Source of the DNA: Chaetoderma sp. LZ-2023a
Taxonomy: Eukaryota > Mollusca > Caudofoveata > Chaetodermatida > Chaetodermatidae
Direction: 5' to 3'
DNA length: 64,000 nt
Assembly (NCBI GenBank): GCA_034401795.1
Contig: CM067369.1
Location: 138,644,496-138,708,495 of the forward strand
Part shown: piece by piece, positions 30,856 through 42,600 of the stretch
How the letters are laid out: every line of letters starts with the position of its first letter
Numbering within the stretch: the first letter of the stretch is position 1
Program-made: the position numbers and the translations under genes
Notes under the pieces: generated by a model
Database searches by the model: none
The model's input: the letters and a program-made list of their open reading frames with translations, nothing else
Told to the model about the DNA's origin: nothing

Positions 30856-31214
30856 TCCTAGACTTAATTCTGTAAAATAAATTTAAATATTACTTTAAAA
30901 TGTTTAAGAAACAGGGTGATATATCTAATGAAACATGTTGCTAATATATCTTATTTTTACATTAATATTTATATTTAATACATGTAGATACGCACACAGT
31001 GTATATGAACATAATATAGCTTAGCAATTATGTACATATCTACTGACTAGAAAATTTCAAGAAATAAAATTTTACCTAATTTTCTTGTGCCAGTGTTATA
31101 TTTTCATACCTGCAGCCCACTTACCAAGGAAACTCAATTTAAATCAAACTATTAACTGTCTGGTCATTAATATTTTCTTGTTTGTTTTTCAGATTGAGTA
31201 ACTATGGCATCTAA
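30856..31214. other. 5' region of the large transposon
   Basis: AT-rich DNA between the inverted repeat and the transposase frame. A strong acceptor-like tract, TTTTCTTGTTTGTTTTTCAG, ends at 31192, so the transposase may have a 5' intron. Confidence 0.4.
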
Positions 31215-32731
31215 GATGGCTGCCTGTACTATTGGCATGAACTGACTTACTGCAAAAAGACAGGCTTTGTGAAAATATGTGATTTATCACTTCAAGATAA
31301 AGACCTTATGTTTAAACGTTGCGACTTACCACAGAATATGACAGTAACTCAACAAAGTACAGTATGCTTGCATCATAAAAAGTTGTACCTAGACAAATAT
31401 GAATTCTTAGAAAAGAAGTGCTGTGATCCATATTCTGTTCATGGTCAGCCAGTCAGAGGAAACTTACGTACCTTGAATACCACTGCAACTGAGAAACTAA
31501 ATAAAACCACAGGGAATAACATTAAACCCGGTCAAAAGTTATGTCCAAAGTGTATGATAAAATTTTCATTGGATACTAAACCTGTTGCAGAACTTACAGA
31601 TGATGATAATTTAGAAAGTGATTCATATGACACAGATCAGAGTGATGGCAAGCATGCAGGTCAACTAAATACCAGCATAACCTCACTTGGATGCTCTCCC
31701 CTCAAAATAAAGGTCAGCCAGAGAGATATGGTTGGTTATGGTAAACGCAAACTAGCCCAAGCAGAGACTGCCATGAAATATCAGCTTGCCAAAAATTTGA
31801 AAGTAGAGCCAGATGATTTGGTGAAGAAGACACCAGTTTGTCAGCAATGTACAGATCTTAAAGAACTTATTTTATGTATGAAGCAAAAATGTAGTGTGTC
31901 AAATAGACAAAAGCAAATACAAATACTGACAATGGCACCTCCAAGCTGGTCACTTGAGAAGACTGCTACAGAATTTAATGTGACAAAGTATGTGGTTAGG
32001 AAAGCCAGAGAGTTAAAAAAACAACATGGCATTCTTGCGGAACCCTCAACCAAGAAGGGAAATGAATTAACAGAAGATGTCAAGAAACAAGTGACCGTGT
32101 TTTATGAAAGTGATGAATACTCTCGTTTGTGCCCTGGAAAAAAGGACTACCTTTCAATAAAAATTGATGCAAATCGTATACACAAACAAAAGCGCCTGCT
32201 CTTAGCAAATTTGAATGAACTGTACGTAGCATTTAAACAAAAGTATGAATCCTGCAAAATAGGGTTTTCCAAATTCTGTGAACTGCGCCCACCATGGTGT
32301 ATAACAGTTGCGGCCAGAGGCACCCATTCTGTGTGCATCTGTGAGATCCACCAAAACGTGAAACTTTTGTTAGCTGCAGTTGGTGAACTAAAACTGTAAT
32401 ACACTTCATTAATGTCGCTTGTTGTTTGTGACATTCATTCCAGAGACTGTATGATACACCGCTGTAGCCAGTGCCCAGGAAAAGATGCCCTGCATACACA
32501 TATAACAGAGCTTATCCACAATCAAATGGAAATGGATGAAGATGATGTCATTAATTTTAAACAGTGGCGGCATACTGATCGGACTTCCATTGTTGCTAGA
32601 CAGGAATGTGTGCCAGAGTTCATCAATCTGCTGTGTGACCAACTTGATAATCTGACAACCCACCATTACATTGCGAAAGCACAAGCTGCATACCTTTCTA
32701 GCTGCAAAGAGACATTACATGAACATGATAA
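31215..32731 (+). pseudogene. Transposase of the large transposon, N-terminal half
   Basis: Open from about 31215 (first ATG of the frame at 31275), reading ELTYCKKTGFVKICDLSLQD and DLMFKRCDLPQNMTVTQQST, a Cys-rich N-terminal part with CLHHKKLYL, CCDPYSVHG and LCPKCMIKF (possible zinc-binding). The middle contains a helix-turn-helix-like APPSWSLEKTATEFNVTKY followed by VVRKARELKKQHGI. One in-frame stop at 32397-32399 interrupts it; the same frame continues with CDIHSRDCMIHRCSQCPGKD until DIRS copy A3 cuts it at 32731. I know this protein type only as 'hypothetical' proteins of invertebrate genomes. Confidence 0.7.
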
Positions 32732-32940
32732 TTTCACATCAAGAGTATACTTACCTCCCTAATACTTTTGATATTGCTAAATATCGGCTTTCACTCAATA
32801 AACACTCAGATTAAAACAGTTAGGTGCCCCTACTGGGCAGGGAGTCAGAGCGTAGTCTGGCGGATGCCAGCCCCACCACCGCGCATGCGCAGACTAGCAC
32901 TTCCTCTTTGCTAATTTATTGGCAGAGAGTCTACACATGT
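32732..32940. repeat. Left inverted terminal repeat of A3
   Basis: Begins TTTCACATCAAGAGTATACT. It differs from A2 at the ninth base region (CACATC versus CACTTC), a difference repeated in its own ICR. CGCGCATGCGCA is at 32880-32891. Confidence 0.88.
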
Positions 32941-33015
32941 TTTTGTGCTAGAGCTTTTCTTTACTCAATTCATAGTCTTTTTGTGTGAATTTGGAAGTGA
33001 TTATCCCTGATAAAG

Positions 33016-33222
33016 ATGGCAGAAAGGATGACTTCGCCAGAGGAAGGCCCAGGACCTTTAAATCAGGTGACTTCTAGTAAAATTAGCGAGTTTTTCTCCC
33101 GGTGTAATGTGTTTCCGGGACTCGCGTTTACCGTGATAAGCGCCTTGTTTAGTTGGTTTATTTCAACTAGGTGCTATATAATACTAATCTCTCTTTGTGT
33201 TTATGTCCACAGGTCTGTGTGA
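33016..33222 (+). CDS. Small upstream open frame of A3 (68 aa)
   Basis: Starts MAERMTSPEEGPGPLNQVTS and keeps the same length as the A2 frame. The hydrophobic part is GLAFTVISALFSWFISTRC. Conservation of length and frame between copies argues for selection or very recent divergence. Confidence 0.42.
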   Translation: MAERMTSPEEGPGPLNQVTSSKISEFFSRCNVFPGLAFTVISALFSWFISTRCYIILISLCVYVHRSV

Positions 33223-33859
33223 CGATATGTAATGGACATCACATCAGCAGAGGGTTTGTTTCTCTCCACCATGGTTCCATTTCCTACTAATACTGTTAGG
33301 TTATCTAACCAAAAATTTTATGTCCAGTGAGTCGGAGGCCTAGTATAAAGGTCTTCTCACTTTGCCCTCTTGATCCAATTCCTTCCCCTATAGGTGGAGA
33401 GAGTTAAGAGGCGTTCAGTTGGTGGAGTGCTCCAGTTCATCACGTTGGATGGTTTGTCTATACAAAGTGTCAGGTATCTAATTATTGATATGAGGTGATG
33501 TTAATTATTTAGAGAGGAAAGGGAGATAATTAACAGTATTTGCCATTGTTATCAGTATATATCTGATGGTTGTGTAGTCGAAATGTCCATTCTGCACATG
33601 TTCTGGTTAGAGATACAATTCGTCCTTGCACTTGGATGTTTGTTGGGGATCGATTTTTTCCTGTCATAGGATTAATGACGTCATAATCAGCCTTGCTCTT
33701 TATTAACAATTAAAGTTTGTCCAAAGCTGGTTTTCTGATGAATATTGATCTTTATGATCATTTCCTTCTCTTGAGTTGGTTGAGTTTCTGAGCTTAACTA
33801 GATTGCTCATACTCCTCGTCCTTTGCCCTGTTTCAGAGACCTGGTTGTGCGTCCGGTGG

Positions 33860-35691
33860 ACGGTTTTTGAAGGACAAGTTTGTGCCTCATCTCTGCTATC
33901 AGTGTAGCCCCTGTGGTCCCTTGATTAATTGCGAGATATGTAAGCACTGGGGGGGCGAGCTAATGTCCGAATTCTTGTGCTTACAGGCGAAGGACAAGGT
34001 GGTGGAGGAGGAGAAGAAGCAGAAAAGAGAGGGTGTGAGTAAGAAGGGTAAGAGGAAGGCCTCATCCGCGGTGGACATGGAGGCCTTCCGGACCGAGATG
34101 TTGGGAGAGATGAGGAGGACAATAAAGGATTTGGTTCCAGAGTTGCTTCGTGGCATGCTTCCTGGACCAAATCCTTTGCTGTCCTCATCATCTGCTTCGG
34201 AGCAGGTAATCCCCACCTCTGAATCACCTTTCCTTAGTACGCTTCCGTTGTTCGAAGATTCAGAGGTGGCCTCATTAGAGGGGGCATTCCACGACCCTGG
34301 CAGCAGGCTTAGTGCCGCGCCGAGGGGCCGTGGACGGTTGTCGCTGGAACCCGCGGGCTGCTTATCAGTCCAGGGGTATCCGCACGCCGCGGGTGCCAGT
34401 ACCTCCTATGGCACCTTCCCTGGCCAGTCCGGGTTAGCTCTCTTTGCTGACCCAGAGTCTAATCTGTCTGGCCAGGAGGAAGAGGATTACCTGTTGGGGT
34501 CGCCGTCTGAGGACGTGGCCATGGATTATGACGTCTGTGCACCCCTCGCGGGGAATACAGGCGACTTATTCCACGGTTCTACTCACGCAGGAGTAGAATC
34601 CACGGTTCAGACTGTGGCCCTGGGCGCTGCTGAGGGCCAGCGTTACCGCATACCTCGGCTTGCCGAGAGTGTCGCTGGTGCTGGCCGGGGCCGTGGTGGG
34701 GCGGTATGTGCCCCGCGCTCTACCACGGCGCCTGCTCCTGGTCAAGCCAGTGAGATTAGCATGCCGGTGTTGTCAGGCCCGCATGTTCTCCCTGGCTTGC
34801 CAGGGGTATCAGCGTATCCGCCGTCAAGTTAACGCTATGCCTTCTCTGCCGCTGGCAGAGCATGTCGTTGACATGTTCGAGGCGGCGGAGACGTCCATTA
34901 AGTCGAGTGGACGTCTCGCGAAGGCCCCGCGCGAGGTGGCCAGGCGTTGCCGCATCGTGGCCCTGGATTACCAGCGGTACGGTGTGGTACCTAAGCCGAG
35001 CGTGGATGACCGCGCGGCTTTGGGTGAGGATGTGCGGCCAGTCTCCCGTTCTGACACGGGAGTCTTGTGTTCGAACGCGTTGCGTTCAGCAAATACCGCG
35101 TTGCGTGATGCGGAGGAGAGTGGGAGGGCTTCGATTGCCGCTCTGTCCCACGTCTCCCAGCTGTTACAAGGGGTAGTAACAGCATCCGCATCGCACCAGC
35201 CAAGTCCGGTCACAGTCCAGCGAGCCATCCAGGATGGTATCAACCTGGCTCTGGACTGTATGACTCGGGCGGTGACCAGGAGTGTCCGGGCAAGGCGCAC
35301 ATTTGCCTTGGACAATCTGTGCCCGTCCCAGGACCTGTACAATAGGCTACTGCGTACGCCTACGACAGGTCCTGGTCTCTTTGGAGGTGAGGGATGTAGA
35401 CACCTCCAGGAGATGGTTACTCTGGTAAATAACCAGAGAGCGCTGCGCGAGCAGTTTGAGGTGCTTCGTCGTGCTAACGTTCGCGCCGCACCCCCTGCGT
35501 ATCGTCCCCTGCAGGCTCGAGGTGGTGGTGGCCAGGTCAGAGGCCAACCACCATCGCAGCGTCGGCCTCAGCCGCGTGCGATTCGGCCAGCAGCGAGGGG
35601 GGCGCAGTCAGCCAGGCAGCCGCCCGCGCACCGAGGTGCGCGCGGTGCTGGTCGTGGCGCGCGAGGATCTGGGCGTGGTAATCGTTCCTGA
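33860..35691 (+). pseudogene. Gag-like region of A3
   Basis: The same product type as the A2 gag: cysteine cluster (HLCYQCSPCG, CEICKHWGG), Lys/Glu-rich stretch, MPSLPLAEHVVDMFEAAE region and Arg-Gly tail (GARGAGRGARGSGRG). It is slightly shorter than in A2 and broken. Confidence 0.75.
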
Positions 35692-35699
35692 TGGGACGG

Positions 35700-37826
35700 T
35701 TACCGCGGTGAGAACCGCTCCAGTGTTTCTGGCAAAGGAGACAGTGCCGCTCTTGCACTCCTTATGTCCACCTCTATCCCTAGGTGGACCGGTGGGAGGC
35801 CGGCTAGCCGACCACATGCAAGAGTGGGAACGGTTAACTCAGGACCGTTTAGTCTTGCGATGGCTTTCAGTCGGGTATCATCCCGATTGGATGACAGGCC
35901 CGCCATCGCGACTGTCTCTAGTGCCGATCTGGACTCCAAATCCGAGAGATCCAGAGCAAAGGTTGTGTATCGAGGAGGAAATAAATTCCCTCATACAAAA
36001 AGGAGCTATTCAGCCGGCACAAAGGTGTCCGGGCTTCTATTCAACCCTGTTCTTAGTAACAAAAAACACCAGAGGGTGGAGACCAATTCTCAACCTCAAG
36101 CCATTGAACAAGTTCATAGAGACGCTCAGTTTCAAGATGGAGACTGTGCGCTCTCGGTGTTGGCGGGGTTAGAGAGGGGAATGTGGACAGCGTCAATAGA
36201 TTTGAAGGACGCTTATTTCCACATCCCCATGCACAGAAGTTTCCGTCGCTTCCTGAGATTTGCATTCCAGGGCAGACAGTGGGAATTCAGGGTGTTACCC
36301 TTCGGAATTTCCACGGCTCCTCGGGTTTTCACCCGTGTGGTTCTTGCGATCACCGCATACCTCCGCAGGAGAAGCATATAGCAGTCCACACGTACATAGA
36401 CGACTGGCTGTTGAAAGCGCACACCCAGGAAAGTTTATCGGCCAGTCTGGAGATTGTTTTGAAGACTCTCACAGACTTGGGCTGGATGATCAATTTCCCA
36501 AAATCAGAGCTGACTCCATCCCAGAAGTTTGTTTACCTGGGGATGTTCTTCGATCTAGAGACAGGATATGTTTTTCCTACTCAGGAGAGAGTTCAGAAAC
36601 TCATCTCATTAATTCAGTCAGTGTGCGACAGTCGTCATGTCCTGGCACGGGTTTACTTGAGAATGCTGGGGTTGATGGTTTCATTGGAACCAGTCATTCC
36701 TCAGGCCGCCTTACGCAGGCGGCCGATCCAGTTATTTCTCATGACACAATGGACCCAGAGTACAGGTTCGCTGGACTCGAACGTGTCAGTGTTGGCGCCT
36801 CTGATTCATCACCTGCAATGGTGGTTGGACACGGAGAATCTCTTGGTGGGGGTTATGCTAACCCCTCCCCACCCTCAGGTGACTGTGTATACAGATGCAT
36901 CGATGGAGGGCTGGGGAGCTTGCCTGGAAGAATCCACGATATCAGGGCTTTGGGATCTGGAACAGTCAAAGGAACATATAAATCTACTGGAGCTAAGAGC
37001 AGTAGTCCTGGGCCTGGAACATTTCTTACAGAAAGTTCAGGGCAAGATTGTTCTTATTCGTTCAGACAACTCAACATTTGTGACTTACATAAACCGCCAG
37101 GGCGGAACGAAGTCGCCCAGTCTCTGTATGATGACATGGAGACTGCTTTGTTGGTGCCTGGATCACCAGATTACCTTGAAAGCAGTTCATATTCCGGGAA
37201 GGTTAAATCTGCTAGCAGACTCATTGAGCCGAAGGATGAGTGTTTTACCCACGGAATGGCAACTAAATCAATGTGTGGCGGATCGTCTGTTCGACCATTG
37301 GGGGAAACCCAACATCGATTTGTTCGCAACGAAGAAGAATGCGAAGATAATGACGTACGTCTCTCCGATTCCGGATCCAAGCGCTTTCGCAACAGATGCG
37401 TTAGCTATCAGCTGGGGGAGAATGTATGCATACGCATTCCCTCCAGCAATCCTGATTCCAAAAATTCTTCAGAAAATCAGACAGGAGGAATGCCAAGTGT
37501 TTCTGATCGCCCCGGATTGGCCAAGCCGATCATGGTATACGGATCTGCTGGACCTTCTGGTCTGCAATCCGGTTCCTCTGCCTCTGATGGACGACTTTAT
37601 CTTCCAGGGCAAGGCCCTTCACAACAATCCGTCAATGTTCAGATTGACTGCGTGGATGTTGTCAAGGAATCTAGAATTAAGGAGGGCTTTTCTGAGCAAG
37701 CAGCCATGTTTATGGCCAAAGCCAGGAGGGGGTCAACCTCCAGAGCATATAATTATAAAATCAACAGATTTGCAGAACGGTGCTCAAAAAGATGTATTGA
37801 TCCAATGGATTCATCTATTCAGGTAG
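35700..37826 (+). pseudogene. RT/RNase H region of A3
   Basis: Contains all RT and RNase H boxes seen in A2 (DLKDAYFHIP, YIDDWLLKA, TDASMEGWGACLE, RSDNSTFVTYINRQGG, HIPGRLNLLADSLSR) and the DIRS domain NIDLFATKKNAK. It is broken, but otherwise nearly the same sequence as A2. Confidence 0.82.
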
Positions 37827-38660
37827 TAGCTGATTTCCTCTGTCACCTGTATGATGCCTATAGCCTCAAGCCTAACTCTATTGCTGGTTATAAGTCAGCT
37901 TTAATGTCTGTTATTCCTTGCTTGGCTAAGAGGGGAAGTGATGAAGTAAATACATTAAATGTATTAATTAAAGGCATGGGCAATCTAAGACCAAGGAATC
38001 CCCCTGTGATTCCGTCTTGGAGTTTATCGCTAGTGCTTCAAGTACTAGGTGATAAGCCTTTTGAACCACTTAGTTCCATTTCTATGAAACTATAAACACT
38101 GAAGACTGTGTTTTTAATTGCTGCGGCCTCGGCTAGGCGTAGAAGTGAAATTCATGCCTTATCAGCCGAGGATGACCGTTTTGTGGTTTCAGGGGAAGGC
38201 CTTAAGCTGCTACCTAGGATTAATTTCTTGGCTAACAATCAGTCGTTGAAATATCCAGGTCAACCTATTGTTTTGCCTGCTTTAACTAGATATGATCCTA
38301 ATTCTAAAGCATGGTGTCCCGTCCGGGCGCTTCTCCGGTACAAACAACGTACATCGGAGTGGCGCACCGACCAGTCGGCGTTATGGCTGTCATATATTGA
38401 ACCCCATGGCAGGGCTTCTAAGGACACCATTTCCAGGTGGATTGTAGAAAGTATTCAGTTTTGTCATAAATCCGCCACCGGGAAGCAGGTTGACGTGGCC
38501 AAGGCTCACAGTGTCTGCGGCGTAGTGACATCCACTGCCCTATTTAATCCCTGTGGATGATATTATGTCGGTGGCTCAGTGGCACTGTGAGTCAAGTTTT
38601 ACAGACCATTATCTCCGTGACACCTCTAATCCTCTCGCCTTGTCGATTTTGAAAAAATAA
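37610..38660 (+). pseudogene. Tyrosine recombinase region of A3
   Basis: The core-binding part (FSEQAAMFMAKARRGSTSRA) and catalytic boxes ASARRRSEIHALSAE, ISRWIVESIQFCHKSATGKQ, SVAQWHCESSF and DHYLRD are all recognisable. The region is broken. It overlaps RT/RNase H by about 200 nt. Confidence 0.8.
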
Positions 38661-39000
38661 CTAGGTTTATATTTTTGATGAGGTTTCCTCATTGCTTATA
38701 TATTTCACAATTAATTTATGGAAACAACCACTTTTTTGGGACTGCATCATTCTTCAACAATGGGAAGATGATGTCAGCAGCCTTTTCAACAAGGTCAGTC
38801 TTGTGCATGGGTTGTCCATTGTTGATTGTCTTGTCACGTTACCCGTTATTAATATGATGGTGGTTTTGTGTATTTATGTGGTTCATTGTTGAGAGTATAC
38901 GAAAAGGGAGCTTTTTCGTGTGTGTTCTGTAGTACATGGCACTTGTACGTAGAGAGCGTATAGGACATTGAGGTCATTCGACTCTTCCTCCCAGGAAGGA

Positions 39001-39065
39001 GGGGGGGGGGGGGGAGCGCATATGACATTCGGTCATCTCTCATACATCGGTGGTGTTATCCGATG
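39001..39065 (+). promoter_or_regulatory. G-run and hairpin in 3' region of A3
   Basis: Fourteen G residues (eight in A2), then AGCGCAT and the stem CATCGG / CCGATG (39045-39050 with 39060-39065). Confidence 0.5.
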
Positions 39066-39196
39066 GCTAGTCAAATCCTGACTGTTTTTTCATACAGTTT
39101 CAGAAGTTTAAGTGCCTTAAACGCAGAAAAGCGTATAGGGATGAGCTGGTCTTTTGACCTCGCCTCCCTCCCGCCGAATTCACTGTCGAATTCTGG

Positions 39197-39297
39197 CAAT
39201 ATCAAAAGTATTAGGGAGGTAAGTATACTCTTGATGTGAAATAAACGAAATCAAGGATTTCTTTTTTCACGAGAGAGTTGATACTTACCTCCCTAGA
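39197..39297. repeat. Internal complementary region of A3
   Basis: CTTGATGTGAAATAAACGAA then ATCAAGGATTTC: copies of this element's own left (CACATCAAG) and right (CCTTGATTTCGTTT) ends back to back, differing from A2 at exactly the bases where the ends differ. Confidence 0.88.
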
Positions 39298-39344
39298 TAC
39301 GGACCCGGCCTCTCCACCCCACAGAGGCTCGGTCTTCAGGCTCT

Positions 39345-39578
39345 TAATAGTTGCATGTGTATCAGCCAATAAATTAGTCAGAGGAAGTGCTAGTCTGCGC
39401 ATGCGCGGTGGTGGGGCTGGCATCCGCCAGACTACGCTCTGACTCCCTGCCCAGTAGGGGCACCTAACTGTTTTAATCTGAGTGTTTATTGAGTGAAAGC
39501 CGATATTTAGCAATATCAAAAGTATTAGGGAGGTAAGTATCAACTCTCTCGTGAAAAAAGAAATCCTTGATTTCGTTT
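39345..39578. repeat. Right inverted terminal repeat of A3
   Basis: Complement of 32732-32940 with the tail AAATCCTTGATTTCGTTT. TGCGCATGCGCG is at 39396-39407. Confidence 0.88.
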
Positions 39579-40621
39579 ATACAATGTTAGTATTGTTAGA
39601 CTTTGCAGAGAATTACTCCTTTATAATTCAGGATTCCATTCAAGGATTTTATTGGGATAACAAGCAAGCAACGTTGCATCCGTTTGCTGTTTATTACTCC
39701 AAAGACGGCATGTTGTGTAAGCCTTTATCTCTGTGTGTAATCAGTGATTGTATGCAACATGACACAGTGAGTGTGTATGCGTTCATTAATGTTGTGGTAA
39801 AATACCTTAAAGAAATGCTGCCTAATGTTAAGCATGTAAAGTACTTTAGTGATGGATGCGGAGGACAATATAAAAACTATAAGAATTTCCGCAACCTGTG
39901 TCTACATTCCCAAGAATGGTTTATCAGCTGAGTGGCATTTCTTTGCAACAAGCCACGGTAAGTGTTTGTGATGGAATTGGAGGAACAGTTAAGAGACTTG
40001 CTGCAAGAAGCAGCCTGCAACACACCACAGACAATCATATTGTTACACCGGTAGAATTATATGAGTGGTCACAATCTAATGTTCATGGTATCACTTTCTT
40101 TTATGTATCACTCACTGATGTGGAACAGCATCGCCCTAGTCTACTAAAGCGTTTCGCAAATGCAGGTATGATTCCTGGAACAAGGAGCCATCACTGCTTC
40201 ATTCCCACCAGTACTAGTGAGTTACGCATTAGTAGAATATCTGCTGATGAAAACGGTGCCAGTACGAAAGTGAGCGTCTCAGGCACAGAAACATCTCTAA
40301 ACTTTCAACCAGGACAGTATGTAGCCACGGTTTATGATCAGAACTGGTATCTTGGAAACATTGTAGAGATATTCGGAGGAGCATCAAGATCTTCTGATTA
40401 ACTTCATGCAGCCAAAAGGTCCAGCAAGATCATTTTCTTGGCCACGAAGACGAGATGAATGTGCTGTTCCAATTGATCATATTCTCTGTGCAGTGACAAA
40501 CCTTACCACAATAACTGGTCGTCAGTATAAGTTGGATCAGGACACAATGACACAAATTACAGTGTTTCAGAACATTTTCTGCTACCAAGTTTCTGTCGTA
40601 AATAACTTCTGTTACATGTAA
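39579..40621 (+). pseudogene. Transposase of the large transposon, C-terminal half
   Basis: Resumes after A3 with LLDFAENYSFIIQDSIQGFY and ATLHPFAVYY, where the Asp of DFAENY is a candidate first catalytic residue. KYFSDGCGGQYKNYKNF follows (candidate second Asp), then CDGIGGTVKRLAARSSLQ, SNVHGITFFYVS and a C-terminal part with GQYVATVYDQNWYLGNIVE and ARSFSWPRRRDECAVPIDHI. About three small frame changes, near 39915, 39960 and 40380, break it. The frame ends at 40621. Asp/Asp/Asp-or-Glu spacing fits a DDE-type transposase, but the assignment of residues is inference. Confidence 0.7.
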
Positions 40622-41054
40622 GCAACTGTACTATGCTAGTATGCTGACTACCTCCTTGTACATAGTTAGCAACAGAAAGAGAAAGCCTAAACATGATTGA
40701 TATACAAGATACAATTACATATAATTTAGTGAAGTTACCTTAATGCAGCTTTAATCCTGAGCACACTAGCATTAACATTCTCTTGTTTTTGGCATTAACA
40801 GATTTGGAAAACAATTTCCTTAGATGATGATGATGATGTTTAAGGCAGCAGAATCTTCTGAGAAAGTTGTTTACAAAAGTGGCATCAATTTAACCTTGTT
40901 TTAAATTGGAAATTTTTGAAAATTTTGACATTAGTGCTAAAGATTTATATGGAAGCAGTGTTACATACTTATTACTTTAAATTTGTTCTTGAATATTCAA
41001 TCCACTTTGAAGTATTTCCGAAGTAATTACTGAGTTATGCATAATTAATCAATC
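40622..41054. other. 3' region of the large transposon
   Basis: AT-rich and non-coding, with GATGATGATGATG at 40825-40837. It leads into the right inverted repeat. Confidence 0.4.
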
Positions 41055-41948
41055 GCGAATTGACAAAATAACCCTATTTTGTTAAATTAATATCACACTG
41101 AAATAATCATAGGGGCAAGTTGTTCTAGGTATCAAATTAAAGCTTCGACCATATGCTTTCTTTTGATATATAGCAATAGTGTGTGCTACCTGTCCCTCTT
41201 AATAATATTTGCAGCTGAAACTTGACATGCGTGAAGATTTTCTTGTGTTCAACAAGTCATATCTCTAAAAGTGATAAACTTAGGAGGTTACAAACACCTG
41301 TGCATGTTCATCTATATGGATACATAAAGCATGTGAAAAGGCAAGCCCTAACTGCAGGCAGTGTGTGTTTTATTCTCAGATAAAAGTTGCAAAATGCACA
41401 ATGTCGAAGATTATTTTGCCATTTTTGGTAAAGTATTAAATAAAGATTTATAAAGGTATTTGGCATTTCTTTGCATTTTCCAGTAAGACACGTGGCAGTG
41501 AATTAATGATAAAAATTTCAGATGGCTAGCATGTATAATAAGGGAGATATTAGGACTTGAAAGTTGCATAACAAATAACATGTGCGAAAATCCTGTAACA
41601 TTTTCGCCACCCCTATGTTACTCAAACTGCAATATTTTGAAAAGTATGTAAAACTGGACTCTATAATTTTGTATAATCACCTAAAATATGTGTAGGTAGC
41701 TGTAAACAAAATATTAAGCAATTCTGAGATGGTCAGGTGGGGACATTTCTGGAAATTTGCTGATTTGACACGGAATGACCCATTTAGTAGATGCTCAGTC
41801 AGGCATGACTAGGCGCATGAGGGAATCCATTTCACATTTTGGTGCTATAGTGTAGCTAGTGATCTGTGAGAAATTTCATTGCAATCAGTTATATATCTTA
41901 GAAAATATTAGGGCATATTTAGGGGGACTTACTTTTTTTAGGTGTATA
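41055..41948. repeat. Right inverted repeat of the large transposon
   Basis: Complement of the left repeat, uninterrupted, starting at GAATTGACAAAATAACCC inside and ending GGTGTATA at the outer edge. Confidence 0.85.
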
Positions 41949-42061
41949 TATTAGGTAGAGACGAAGTGTCATGATTTTGTTTCGGTGAGATCTGTCCATA
42001 TTTGGCAGTGTTATCCTCCCTGAAAAGATTAAAATTCATCAAAGACGGTTGTATTAATCCC
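41949..42061. repeat. Rest of the interrupted T-repeat unit
   Basis: TATTAGGTAGAGACGAAGTG, ATCTGTCCATATTTGGCAG and GTTATCCTCCCTGAAAAG continue the unit broken at 27580 by the large transposon. Confidence 0.7.
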
Positions 42062-42600
42062 CGCTAAGCGGTGCTATTGTTATGTATTTTTGTCGTGATT
42101 GGAAAATGAATCAGACCTAAATCTGATTGTCTTGAAAAGTGGTGAAGATTATTTTGAATCACTAGTGTACAATGGTGCCTGATGATGGTATTCTGTCTGT
42201 CAGTGTGGGAGGGTGTTTGTGGTGTCCCTAGCTGTATCCGCAAAACTACTGATCCGGTTTAGCACAACAAAGGATCTTGCCATGAAAGATTTGCAGACTT
42301 TGCCCATGATCAGGATAAAACAATCTGTATCCATACCAGTCCGGATCATATTCTGGATCTATGGATATCTCGAACCTACTGGTCCAATTTTAACACAGGA
42401 AGTGGTGCAACTGTACACTAAGATTCCACAACTTTTATCATGATCCGAAAAATTCTAGAAAATCTCTACAATGTGACAAAAGCGTGATGGCACAGGTTTG
42501 TAATCTCTATACCATGATGAGGTTGCACACATAAATGTGCTTCATGAGCCCTGACCTGATGAAACGCTTTTATGTGCAAAAGCTAAGTTATCCATAGCCC
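42062..42600. other. No gene seen (intron)
   Basis: Non-coding. It starts with AATCCCCGCTAAGCGGTGC, a short GCGG-type inverted repeat. One 76-codon open frame here shows no family features. Confidence 0.35.

Larger units (their letters stand above)
32732..39578 (+). mobile_element. DIRS-type retrotransposon, family A copy A3, a few breaks
   Basis: A 6.85-kb copy inserted within the transposase gene of the large transposon, in the same direction. The parts are as in A2: left terminal repeat, small open frame, gag-like region, RT/RNase H region, tyrosine recombinase region, G-run with hairpin, ICR and right terminal repeat. Both ends are complete. The coding part has about four breaks. It is nearly identical to A2 across most of its length, so it is recent, and the youngest or second-youngest event of this nest. 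No target duplication is seen. Confidence 0.9.
27581..41948 (+). mobile_element. DNA transposon with ~0.9-kb inverted repeats and unusual transposase, hit by three later insertions
   Basis: The two ends read TATACACCTAAAAAAAGTAA (left, continued after the hAT MITE) and its complement TTACTTTTTTTAGGTGTATA at 41929-41948. The inverted repeats run in to about 30855 on the left and 41055 on the right. TATATA stands on both sides, compatible with a TA or a 6-bp target duplication. Removing the hAT MITE, the Tc1-like element and DIRS copy A3 leaves about 5.2 kb encoding one transposase. The pre-insertion site is in the T repeat (GGACA|TA|TTAGGTAGAGACG). The superfamily is not certain; IS3EU would be one to test because of the possible 6-bp duplication. 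Confidence 0.82.

Noticed and set aside
42213-42443. 76-codon open frame in the second intron
   Set aside because: No conserved motif, no splice borders, AT-rich surroundings.
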